Shown piece after piece: positions 18,001 through 25,500 of a DNA stretch of 37,032 nt; position 1 is the stretch's first letter, and the number at the start of each line of letters is the position of its first letter. The notes beneath the pieces are model-generated. The model saw only the letters and a list, made by a program, of their open reading frames with translations, made no database searches and was not told the origin of the DNA. The position numbers and the translations under genes are program-made. Origin of the DNA: Nodosilinea sp. WJT8-NPBG4 (lineage in GTDB: Bacteria; Cyanobacteriota; Cyanobacteriia; Phormidesmidales; Phormidesmidaceae); contig JAHHHQ010000005.1 of assembly GCA_019359285.1 (NCBI GenBank), forward strand, positions 1 through 37,032, given 5' to 3'.

Positions 18001-19006
18001 TTCAGCAGTAATTTTGGTGGCCGACGATGATCCGTTTATCCGCCACATGCTGACCCGCTACCTAGAGCGCGAGGGCTACCAAGTGATCGAAGCTTCCCAC
18101 GGAGAAGCGGCCCTAAACCTGTACTTTTATCACGTGCCCGATCTGGTGCTGCTGGATGCGCTGATGCCGGTGTTAGACGGCTTCGAGGTCTGCCGCCGAC
18201 TGCAAGATTTAACCCAGGGCAACCTGGCACCCGTGCTGATGATTACCGGCCTAGAGGACGAAAAATCGGTGGACCAGGCGTTTGAAATTGGGGTGGTCGA
18301 CTACGTCACCAAACCGATTAACTGGGCCGTGCTGCGCCAGCGGGTGCGGCGGCTAATTTTGCAGCACCGCTTAGAAATTCAAATTCAGCTGAGAGAGGCC
18401 AATTACCAACTCCAGCAGCTGACGCTGATTGACAGCCTCACCCAGGTGGCTAACCGCCGCCGCTTCGACGAATATCTCTTGCAGGAGTGGGGCCGGGGTG
18501 TGCGCGAACACCTGCCGCTATCCCTGGTAATCTGCGACATTGACCATTTCAAAGACTACAACGACCACTATGGGCATCAGGCCGGCGATCGCTGTCTTCA
18601 GGAAGTGGCCAAAACCCTCAATCAGTGCATTAGCCGCCCAGCCGACATCGTCACCCGCTATGGCGGAGAAGAGTTTGCAATTATTTTGCCCAATACCACG
18701 CTAGAGGGGGCGACCGTCATCAGCCAGAGGCTAGTGACAGCAATTCAGCAGCGGGGGTTGCCCCACCACACAGCCCCCAGCGCGATCGTCACAATTAGCT
18801 GTGGTGTCGCCAACGTCTTACCCATGGCCGATTATTTGCCCTCTGACCTGGTGTTTACCGCTGATCAGGCTCTTTACCAAGCCAAGGCCCAGGGCCGCAA
18901 CCAGTACCAGGCTATCTACGTAATGCCCCCCAGCCCTGAGCAATCGGCTCATCCAGGCGCGGTCAGCACTACCTCTATCCTTCGATCTCTTTTGCCTGAG
19001 GTTTGA
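17984..19006 (+). CDS. Response regulator with GGDEF diguanylate cyclase output
   Basis: A receiver domain (residues about 8-125) has the acidic pair in VADDDPF, phosphoacceptor Asp58 in LLDALMP, and the Lys of TKPI. A coiled linker leads to a GGDEF domain (about 170-310) with DSLTQVANRR at its start and an intact GGEEF at 227-231. RPAD lies five residues before it, matching the inhibitory I-site RxxD. It should therefore make cyclic-di-GMP and be feedback-inhibited. The start is strongly supported by AGGAGG before ATG 17984. Overlap with the kinase gene implies that the LOV kinase phosphorylates this regulator; that partnership is inferred from the operon. The 3' end overlaps the convergent holin-like gene by about 30 bases. 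Confidence 0.93.
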   Translation: MPVNSDSAVILVADDDPFIRHMLTRYLEREGYQVIEASHGEAALNLYFYHVPDLVLLDALMPVLDGFEVCRRLQDLTQGNLAPVLMITGLEDEKSVDQAFEIGVVDYVTKPINWAVLRQRVRRLILQHRLEIQIQLREANYQLQQLTLIDSLTQVANRRRFDEYLLQEWGRGVREHLPLSLVICDIDHFKDYNDHYGHQAGDRCLQEVAKTLNQCISRPADIVTRYGGEEFAIILPNTTLEGATVISQRLVTAIQQRGLPHHTAPSAIVTISCGVANVLPMADYLPSDLVFTADQALYQAKAQGRNQYQAIYVMPPSPEQSAHPGAVSTTSILRSLLPEV

Positions 19007-19352
19007 GGGCCCGACCGACAAAAAAGTTGTTTAGCGCAGTAGACACAACCGATAGCACGATGGGGCCAACGATAAACGCCCAAAACCCATGTACTGCAAA
19101 ACCTGGTGTCACCAGTGATGCCAGCCAGAAGCAAAGGCCGTTGACCACCAGTGAAAACAGGCCCAGAGTCAGGATAGTGATCGGCAACGACAGAATAAAC
19201 AGCACCGGCTTAATGATGCCGTTAACAATACCGATGGCGATCGCCGCTACCATTGCCGCCGGGAAATCAGCCAGCACTACCCCGGGGAAAATGGCATCTA
19301 CCAGCAGCAGCGACAGCGCCGTAGCCAAAATACTGAGCAAATAAAGCAGCAT
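18975..19352 (-). CDS. Phage-holin-4-2-type small membrane protein
   Basis: This encodes 125 residues with four membrane helices and short loops (MLLYLLSILATALSLLLVD at the start, then MVAAIAIGIVNGIIKPVL, ITILTLGLFSLVVNGL and FWAFIVGPIVLSVVSTA). The sequence INGIIKP-like motif in the second helix and the polar, basic C-terminal tail fit the PF04020 (YvlD-like) family. These are chromosomal proteins of unknown role, named for resemblance to phage holins; there is no phage gene nearby. AAGGAG lies about nine bases before the ATG at 19352. It is convergent with and overlaps the diguanylate cyclase gene by 32 bases. Confidence 0.85.
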   Translation of the reverse strand: MLLYLLSILATALSLLLVDAIFPGVVLADFPAAMVAAIAIGIVNGIIKPVLFILSLPITILTLGLFSLVVNGLCFWLASLVTPGFAVHGFWAFIVGPIVLSVVSTALNNFFVGRALKPQAKEIEG

Positions 19353-19564
19353 TGTCGAATCTCCTTAAGGACAGGGCTAGGGAACAGCTGCAGGCAAAAT
19401 TTGCTGGAATTAGGCTGTATTCTCTCATAGGAGCTTGGAGGGCAAAAGAGCCTGCCTGCGATCGCCCCACAGCCTGAGGCATTTCTAACAGGCTGGATCC
19501 CAGCCGCCCGCGCGCAAAAGTGCTAATCTTCTAGGCCCAACGCCGATGTAGTCCTGAGTTAGCT

Positions 19565-21139
19565 ATGGCTTCAGTCTCTGCCCCAACCGCTATGGTGGTC
19601 TGCCCCCACTACCTGGCCTCCACCGCTGGTCTTAACGTGCTCAGTCAGGGAGGCAACGCGGTCGATGCAGCCATCGCCACCCAGGCGGCACTGTCGGTGG
19701 TTTACCCCGCTATGACCGGGCTGGGCGGCGATGGCTTTTGGCTGGGTTACCAAGCCCAGTCGGGTCAGCTCTATGGCCTCAACGGCTCTGGGCGCGCGGG
19801 GGCTAGCTGCGATCGCGATCGATTCACGGGGCTAACGGCCATTCCCCAGCGCGGTCCCCAGGCAGTGATCACAGTGCCGGGAGGGGTCTCGGCCTGGGGC
19901 GAGATGCATCAGCGGTTTGGCCGTCTGCCCTGGGCCGACCTGCTTCAGCCAGCGATCGCCCTGGCCGAACAGGGCTACCCCTGCTCCAAATCCCAGGCCC
20001 ACTGGACGCGGGTCAACGCTGAATTCCTGCGGGCCTACGGCGGTGAGAACAATCCCTTTTTACCGAAAGGGGATAGCCCTTCTGCTGGAGAGAGAGTGAC
20101 CAACGTACCGCTGGGGAGGAACCTACGCCGCCTGGCTGTCGCAGGTTCCCAAGATTTTTACCAGGGAGAGATTGCTGAGCAAATCGTGGACTACCTCAGC
20201 GCTCTGGGCGGCTGGCTCACCCGCGACGACTTTGCCAATCACAGCGCCACCTGGGTAGACCCGATCAGTACCACTTACCGGGGCCACCAGGTGTGCCAGC
20301 TGCCCCCCAATACCCAAGGGTTTACCGTGCTGCAAATGCTGAATGTGTTGGAGGGGTTTGACCTGCAAACCGTGGGCCACGGCACCGCCGACTATTACCA
20401 CCTGCTAGTGGAGACCACCAAGCTAGCCTTTGCCGATCGCGATCGCTGGCTGAGCGACCCCGACTTTACCGACATTCCCCTAGGGGAGCTGATCTCGAAA
20501 CCCTACGGCGATCGCCGCCGCGCTCGGCTGAGTATGGCCGTGGCCCAAGGCTACCCAACTCCGGAAGTCGGAGGCGACACCGTCTACATCGCTGTTGTAG
20601 ACAGCGAGGGCAATGCCGTATCGACTATTCAAAGCCTGTACTTCGACTTTGGGTCGGCGGTGGTGCCGCCTAAGCTGGGCTTTCCGCTGCAAAATCGAGG
20701 CGCGCTGTTTTCCCTTGACCCCAACTATGCCAATGCCCTAGAACCCGGCAAGCGTCCCTTTCACACCCTCATGCCCGGCCTAGTGCTCAACAACGGCAAG
20801 CCCTACTTAGTGCTGGGCACCATGGGCGGTGAGGGTCAGCCCCAGACCCAACTGGCGCTACTGACCAGAATGCTGGATTTCGGCTACTCTCCCCAAGCGG
20901 CGATCGCTCTGCCTCGCTGGTTGTGGGGCCGCACCTGGGGCGAAGCCTCTACCCGATTGGCAATGGAAAATCGGATTCCCGCTGACATTCGCCAAGCCCT
21001 AGAACGTCGGGGACACCAGGTCACCGAGGCCCCCGCCTGGGCTGAGCAAATGGGCCACGCCCACGCCATTCAGGTGAATCCAGACGGGCTGCTAGGTGGC
21101 TGCGATCGCCGCAGTGAGGGCGCGATCGCCTGCCTGTAA
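19565..21139 (+). CDS. Gamma-glutamyltransferase family N-terminal-nucleophile hydrolase
   Basis: GGT-family proenzymes autocleave and use the newly exposed Thr to transfer or hydrolyse gamma-glutamyl groups, as in glutathione breakdown. The predicted nucleophile is Thr339 in GGDTVYIAVVD, followed by SEGNAVSTIQSLYFDFGS as in the family. The large-subunit hallmarks are A-I-A-T-QAALSVVYP and GLGGDGFWLGY, and the C-terminal GTMGGEGQPQ is also present. Length (524 residues) is full. The DTVY context is closer to the YwrD-like branch than to classic periplasmic GGT. There is no signal peptide at the chosen ATG, so the enzyme is probably cytoplasmic. Substrate is not certain; acylase-like activity is an alternative. 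Neighbours give no metabolic context. Confidence 0.9.
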   Translation: MASVSAPTAMVVCPHYLASTAGLNVLSQGGNAVDAAIATQAALSVVYPAMTGLGGDGFWLGYQAQSGQLYGLNGSGRAGASCDRDRFTGLTAIPQRGPQAVITVPGGVSAWGEMHQRFGRLPWADLLQPAIALAEQGYPCSKSQAHWTRVNAEFLRAYGGENNPFLPKGDSPSAGERVTNVPLGRNLRRLAVAGSQDFYQGEIAEQIVDYLSALGGWLTRDDFANHSATWVDPISTTYRGHQVCQLPPNTQGFTVLQMLNVLEGFDLQTVGHGTADYYHLLVETTKLAFADRDRWLSDPDFTDIPLGELISKPYGDRRRARLSMAVAQGYPTPEVGGDTVYIAVVDSEGNAVSTIQSLYFDFGSAVVPPKLGFPLQNRGALFSLDPNYANALEPGKRPFHTLMPGLVLNNGKPYLVLGTMGGEGQPQTQLALLTRMLDFGYSPQAAIALPRWLWGRTWGEASTRLAMENRIPADIRQALERRGHQVTEAPAWAEQMGHAHAIQVNPDGLLGGCDRRSEGAIACL

Positions 21140-21161
21140 AACGCTCAAAAACTAAAGCCTC

Positions 21162-22577
21162 TTACCGGCCCAGCACCGCGGCGCCTTCGTAGAAAAAGAT
21201 GCCCGCCACGCAGCCGGTCATCAAAGTAGCTAAGGTGCCCGCCCACAGCGCCTTCCAGGCGACTTCGCTAATGTCTTTGCGGCGAGAGGGCACCAGGGTC
21301 GACAGCCCGCCGACAAAGATGCCCACCGAGGGCAGGTGGGCAAAGCCGCAGAGGGCGTAGCTGACAATCACTAGGGCGCGATCGCTCAGTGTGCCCTCGG
21401 CAGCGGCATTGGCGAGACTGATGTAAGGCGGAATCGCTGTTTCTAAGAACCGTCGCCCAATCAGCTGTGACGACAGCCACAGCTCTTGCCAATCGAGGGA
21501 AACCCCGGTGAGAAAGGTGAGGGGCAAAAACAGCACCCCCATAATGTTTTGCAGCGTAATCACGCTAAACACCTGGCCGATGACGCGCCAAAGGGCAAAC
21601 TCACTGGTGGCCAGGCTGGCCAGCTGGGCAAAAAGTAAGTTGAGCAGGGCGATTAACCCCAGGATGGCGATCAGAGCGGCGACAATGCCCACCGCCATTT
21701 TCACCCCGTCAAGGGCACCTAAAATCAGGCTATCCATCGGACTTTGCTGCTCGTCGTCAGCCAAATCGACAGCGGGCACCTTGCCCAGGGTGTCGGGCAC
21801 CCCTCGCTCGGGCACCAGAATTTTAGCCATCACGAAACAGGCCGGGATTGTCAGCACCGAGGCTGACATTAGGTGGCCCGCAATCGACGGAAAAATGGGC
21901 CGCAGATACCCAGCGTAGAGACCCAGCACCGTAGAGGCAATGGAGCCAAAGCAGCCGGCCAAAACCGCACACAGCTCACTGCGGGTCATGCGTTCTAGGA
22001 AAGGTTTAATGGCGATCGCCGACTCAATGCCGACAAAAATGTTAGCTGCCCCTGCTAGGGCCTCGGCTCCGCTGATATTCATGGCCCAGCGAAAGAAGCG
22101 GGCGAACACTCGCACAATCGGCTGCACCACCCCCAAGTTGTAGAGCAGGGCAAAAATGGAGGCAAAAAACACCACCTGGGGCAGCGAGCGAAACGCAAAA
22201 ATATAGCCCAGGTTGAGGTTGTCGGTTCCCAGGCGATCGCCCGGCACGGCGGTAAAGGGCGGCGTCAAAGTGCGGGCAATCCAGCGTCCGGCGCCGGCGG
22301 GGCCAACGGTTTGGTTAAAGTCCGGCACAAAAATAGGGCCAAACAAAAACCGCGCCCCAGCATCAGACGCATCGATCAGGGCGTTGAGAACAGAGCTGAG
22401 CCACACCACCACCGAGCGAGTAAAGGGCAGCAAAAACACCAGCAACCCCACCAACAGCTGAATGGCAATGCCCCAGCCAATCACCTTCCACGGTACCCGC
22501 CGCCGATCTTCTGAACCCAGCCAGGCAATAAAGCAAAGGCCAAACATACCTAGCAGCGAAATTAAGCGCAGTGCCAT
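21162..22577 (-). CDS. Concentrative nucleoside transporter (CNT/NupC family)
   Basis: This is an inner-membrane symporter for nucleosides driven by H+ or Na+. It is about 471 residues with around ten hydrophobic segments. The family signatures are clear: GAANIFVGIESAIAIKPF in the middle (the conserved N-x-F-x-G-x-x-x-A region of CNT proteins), the following SELCAVLAGCFGSIAS, and near the end ALCGFAHLPSVGIFVGGL. I chose the ATG at 22577 because AAGGAG lies 12 bases upstream; a GTG at 22622 would add fifteen polar residues not typical of the family. The gene ends 22 bases from the convergent gamma-glutamyltransferase stop. A ribokinase-like gene lies about 0.6 kb upstream on the other strand, which could fit nucleoside-ribose salvage, but they are not co-transcribed. 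Confidence 0.93.
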   Translation of the reverse strand: MALRLISLLGMFGLCFIAWLGSEDRRRVPWKVIGWGIAIQLLVGLLVFLLPFTRSVVVWLSSVLNALIDASDAGARFLFGPIFVPDFNQTVGPAGAGRWIARTLTPPFTAVPGDRLGTDNLNLGYIFAFRSLPQVVFFASIFALLYNLGVVQPIVRVFARFFRWAMNISGAEALAGAANIFVGIESAIAIKPFLERMTRSELCAVLAGCFGSIASTVLGLYAGYLRPIFPSIAGHLMSASVLTIPACFVMAKILVPERGVPDTLGKVPAVDLADDEQQSPMDSLILGALDGVKMAVGIVAALIAILGLIALLNLLFAQLASLATSEFALWRVIGQVFSVITLQNIMGVLFLPLTFLTGVSLDWQELWLSSQLIGRRFLETAIPPYISLANAAAEGTLSDRALVIVSYALCGFAHLPSVGIFVGGLSTLVPSRRKDISEVAWKALWAGTLATLMTGCVAGIFFYEGAAVLGR

Positions 22578-22684
22578 GCGGTGCCCATTCTCCTTTTGAC
22601 CCAAAATTGGCGAGCCTGCCACCGATTATGCCGAAGAACGTCGCTAGCGAAGCGGCTTGTTCTAGAACTTAATCCTGCGATAGA

Positions 22685-22766
22685 TGCAAAGTGCAAGGTA
22701 GCAGGTCTGCGGTTCGCAGGTTTGCCTTGAACCATAGACCTCAGACCGTAAACCTCAAACCTTCCT
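22685..22766. repeat. Intergenic cluster of short repeated and inverted AGGTTTG/CAAACCT and AGGTCTG/CAGACC words
   Basis: The stretch upstream of the nucleoside-transporter gene carries AGGTCTGCGG and AGGTTTGCC on one side and TCAGACCG and TCAAACCTT on the other, which can pair as interrupted stems. It resembles in style the nested inverted repeat at 7469-7542. No function is evident; a decayed dispersed repeat is likely. Confidence 0.4.
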
Positions 22767-22808
22767 TCCAGACTGACTCATAATAGAACTGACCCACCGC
22801 TCCACCCT

Positions 22809-23081
22809 ATGGAAGCCTTTTCCCCTTTTTCGCCCGGTTGGGCTGAGTCTGCCACCCACGCCAGCGAGTTTTGCTGCCCCCAGTGCGGGGCCGAGAGCCG
22901 CCAGGCTAAAGCCGTCTGGATCAACCGCCGATCGCCCGTCTACGGGGCCGACCACCGCCGCAAGTGGCAGGAGTTTTACCACTGCGGCGAGTGCGCCACC
23001 CCCTGGTGGGCCTGGAGCAGTGATCGTCCCCCATCCCCCTATAACACCCTCAACGACGATGACGACAGGGAATTGTTTTAG
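22809..23081 (+). CDS. Small zinc-ribbon-like cyanobacterial protein
   Basis: This encodes 90 residues with two cysteine pairs, CCPQC at 22-26 and CGEC at 59-62, spaced as in a zinc ribbon. Between them is a conserved-looking core (AVWINRRSPVYG, then DHRRKWQEFYHC) and after them WWAWSSDRPP. The tail is acidic (NDDDDRELF). The whole layout recalls an uncharacterised family restricted to cyanobacteria; this is from memory. Zinc binding is a structural prediction. It stands alone, 90 bases before the ribokinase-like gene in the same direction, so co-transcription is possible. Confidence 0.7.
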   Translation: MEAFSPFSPGWAESATHASEFCCPQCGAESRQAKAVWINRRSPVYGADHRRKWQEFYHCGECATPWWAWSSDRPPSPYNTLNDDDDRELF

Positions 23082-23170
23082 GGCATTTTGGCGGCAGCTT
23101 AGTCTGTTATTTTGCCTGGGTTGAACTGCTTTACCGTTCGAACGTTCAACTGTTTAAGCGCCCGTTACCA

Positions 23171-24118
23171 ATGACCTCTAACCCCTTGCCCAAGACCATT
23201 CACGTGTTTGGCAGCCTAAACATGGATTTGGTCTGCCGGACGCCCTACCTGCCCCAGCCGGGGGAGACCATTTTGGGCACCCAGTTTGAAACGCTCCCCG
23301 GTGGCAAAGGGGCTAACCAGGCGGTAGCGGCGGCGCGGCTGGGGGCACCCACAACGATGGTTGGTCAAGTCGGCAAAGACGACTTTGGCCGTCAACTAAT
23401 TGAGGGTTTGCAGAAGGCTGGAGTCGATGCCAGCGGGGTGGCGGTTGATGAGGATGTATCGACGGGAGTAGCGGCGATCGCGGTCGATAGTAATGGCCAA
23501 AACACCATTGTGGTCATCCCCGGTGCCAATGGCCAAATCAGCGACAGGGATGTCGATCGCCTCACGGCCCGGCTGCGGCCTGGCGACCTGGTGCTGCTTC
23601 AGTTTGAGGTACCGCTGCCGCTGGTGATTGTCGCCGCCAAGGCGGCCAAGGCCCAGGGGGCAATGGTAATCGTCGACCCGGCTCCCGCTCGCACTGACCT
23701 GCCGCCAGAATTTTTTAGAACGGTGGATATTCTCACCCCTAACCAGGTCGAAGCCAGTCAGCTCACCGGGCTAGCCGTGACCGATGTCGCCACCGCCACT
23801 GTCGCAGCTCAGCAGCTGGTGCAGCGCGGCGTCGCGATCGCCATTGTCAAGCTGGGTGAAATGGGCGTTGTGGTCGCCGAGAACCACCGCACCTTTCACC
23901 AGCCGGCTCTACCGGTGGAGGCCGTTGACACCGTTGCCGCCGGGGATGCCTTCAACGGCGGCTTGGCTGTTGGTTTGGCTGAAGCAATGGAGCTAAAGGA
24001 AGCAGTGCAGTTCGCCAACGCCGTTGCCGCCGCCGCAGTGATGGTACCGGGGGCACAGCCATCAATGCCTGAGCGATCGCGGGTGGACACCCTGCGCCTC
24101 GGCCTCAAGCACCTTTAG
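23171..24118 (+). CDS. rbsK: Ribokinase (PfkB family sugar kinase)
   Basis: Ribokinase phosphorylates D-ribose to ribose-5-phosphate with ATP. The protein (315 residues) has both PfkB signatures: the N-terminal GGKGANQAVAAARLG and, near residue 250, DTVAAGDAFNGG with the catalytic Asp in AGD. The start FGSLNMDLVCRT and the sugar-site residues N-M-D match ribokinase more closely than fructokinase or adenosine kinase. No ribose transporter is adjacent; the CNT nucleoside transporter 0.6 kb away could supply ribose through nucleoside breakdown, which is only inferred. A related pentose or nucleoside kinase activity cannot be excluded. Confidence 0.9.
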   Translation: MTSNPLPKTIHVFGSLNMDLVCRTPYLPQPGETILGTQFETLPGGKGANQAVAAARLGAPTTMVGQVGKDDFGRQLIEGLQKAGVDASGVAVDEDVSTGVAAIAVDSNGQNTIVVIPGANGQISDRDVDRLTARLRPGDLVLLQFEVPLPLVIVAAKAAKAQGAMVIVDPAPARTDLPPEFFRTVDILTPNQVEASQLTGLAVTDVATATVAAQQLVQRGVAIAIVKLGEMGVVVAENHRTFHQPALPVEAVDTVAAGDAFNGGLAVGLAEAMELKEAVQFANAVAAAAVMVPGAQPSMPERSRVDTLRLGLKHL

Positions 24119-24186
24119 AATCGGCTTCGGTATGTAGCGGTGCTCACAATCTGCCAAAATTAAGGGCAACCTCAGTAACTGATGGC

Positions 24187-25041
24187 ATGGTACGAATCAA
24201 GATCCAGGACTGGCAGACAGAATTTAGCGATTTGATGCGCGGCATCGCCGGGGCGTTTTTGTTTGGTGCCCCCTTTCTCTACACCATGGAGGTGTGGTGG
24301 AAGGGCAACTTCACCTCGCCGCCGCGCATGATGCTGATTTTGGGTATGGCCTACCTGGCTCTGGTGCTGCTCAACATCAAAGGTGGATTTCGCGCTGAGC
24401 AGCCCCGCAGCCGCACCCAGATTTTAGTCGAAAGTGCCGAGGGGCTAGCGATCGCTCTGTTCACCGCCACCCTCAGCCTGACGTTGCTCGACATCCTTCA
24501 CATTGAGACCGGCATAGACGCCATCATGGGTCGGCTGATCACCCTGTCGCTGCCCTTTTCGATCGGAGTCGGCATTGCCAACAACCTCTTGCTGAGAATC
24601 GACGACGAAGAGGCTGACCCCAGCGAAAAGCGCGATCACCCCTGGCGGAGCACGCTGTCGGATGCCGGTGCTGCCCTCCTGGGCGCGATCGTCGTCGGCT
24701 CCTCGATCGCGCCCACCGATGAAATCCCTATGATCTCCAGCTCCCTGGAGCCCACGCGCCTGCTACTGATTATGGGCAGTTCGCTGCTGCTGTCCTACAT
24801 CATCGTGTTTGAGGCCAATTTTGGCGCTCAGCGGCAGCGGCGAGCGCAGCCTGGCTTATTCCAAAGACCCATTAGCGAGACCGTGGCCGCTTACCTGATT
24901 GCACTGGCCGCTGCAACACTCATGCTGTGGCTGTTTCAGGTCATTCGCGTGGGCGACCCAATTAATCAGTGGGTGAGCTATATCATCGTCTTAGGCCTGC
25001 CCTGCACCATCGGTGGTGCGGCTGGTCGCCTAGCTGTCTAA
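24187..25041 (+). CDS. TIGR02587/DUF2391 family integral membrane protein
   Basis: This encodes 284 residues with about seven hydrophobic segments (GIAGAFLFGAPFLYTMEVWW at the start, MLILGMAYLALVLL, ALFTATLSLTLLDIL, TLSLPFSIGVGIANN, ALLGAIVVGSSIAPT, LLIMGSSLLLSYIIVF, AAATLMLWLFQVI). The opening Y-T-M-E-V-W motif and GSSIAPT are typical of TIGR02587, a family of unknown function that occurs next to TIGR02588. The companion gene follows after twelve bases, confirming the pairing. The pair is presumably one operon; the second gene's hydrophilic domain probably sits on the membrane surface next to this protein. No biochemical role is known to me. Confidence 0.88.
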   Translation: MVRIKIQDWQTEFSDLMRGIAGAFLFGAPFLYTMEVWWKGNFTSPPRMMLILGMAYLALVLLNIKGGFRAEQPRSRTQILVESAEGLAIALFTATLSLTLLDILHIETGIDAIMGRLITLSLPFSIGVGIANNLLLRIDDEEADPSEKRDHPWRSTLSDAGAALLGAIVVGSSIAPTDEIPMISSSLEPTRLLLIMGSSLLLSYIIVFEANFGAQRQRRAQPGLFQRPISETVAAYLIALAAATLMLWLFQVIRVGDPINQWVSYIIVLGLPCTIGGAAGRLAV

Positions 25042-25053
25042 CCCCTAAACCCC

Positions 25054-25431
25054 ATGTCTGAAAAGCCCACCCGCAATCGAGCCGAATGGTTTTCCCTCGG
25101 CATTTCCCTCACGCTGCTGTCGGCGGTAGTTGCTACGGTGGCTTCGCTGTGGCTTCAACCATCGCTCAAACCCGCCGAATTTACGGTAGAACCAGGTGAA
25201 GTGCGTCCCGCTCAGGACCACTATTACCTACCCATTACTATCACCAACGAAGGCGACGCTACCGCCGCCGAAGTTACCGTCGAAGGTACCTTGGAAACCA
25301 CCAGCCCCGAAGAAGTGGCCAATACCACCTTTGACTTTATTCCTGCCCGCTCCCAAGCTGAAGGGGTGCTGGTCTTCAGCGAAGAACCCTCAGCGGCATC
25401 GGTGCGCGTCATCAGTTACCAAAAGCCCTGA
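25054..25431 (+). CDS. TIGR02588 family protein, partner of the membrane protein
   Basis: This protein of 125 residues has one N-terminal membrane helix (about residues 14-34, FSLGISLTLLSAVVATVASL) and a beta-rich soluble domain resembling a small immunoglobulin-like fold (YYLPITITNEGDATAAEV is typical). It matches TIGR02588, which is found with TIGR02587, and follows that gene by twelve bases. The soluble domain is predicted outside the cytoplasm on the basis of helix orientation (positive residues before the helix). Function is unknown; the fixed pairing suggests a two-subunit membrane complex. Confidence 0.87.
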   Translation: MSEKPTRNRAEWFSLGISLTLLSAVVATVASLWLQPSLKPAEFTVEPGEVRPAQDHYYLPITITNEGDATAAEVTVEGTLETTSPEEVANTTFDFIPARSQAEGVLVFSEEPSAASVRVISYQKP

Positions 25432-25500
25432 GTTCTTTAAACTGGGCATTTTCCATGGCGCGGGCTACTTCGAACCGCAGCCCACGACATCGGTAAATCA

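Noticed and set aside
18975..19352. Prophage indicated by a holin-named protein
   Set aside because: The protein belongs to a chromosomal four-helix family; no lysin, capsid, integrase or other phage gene is nearby.
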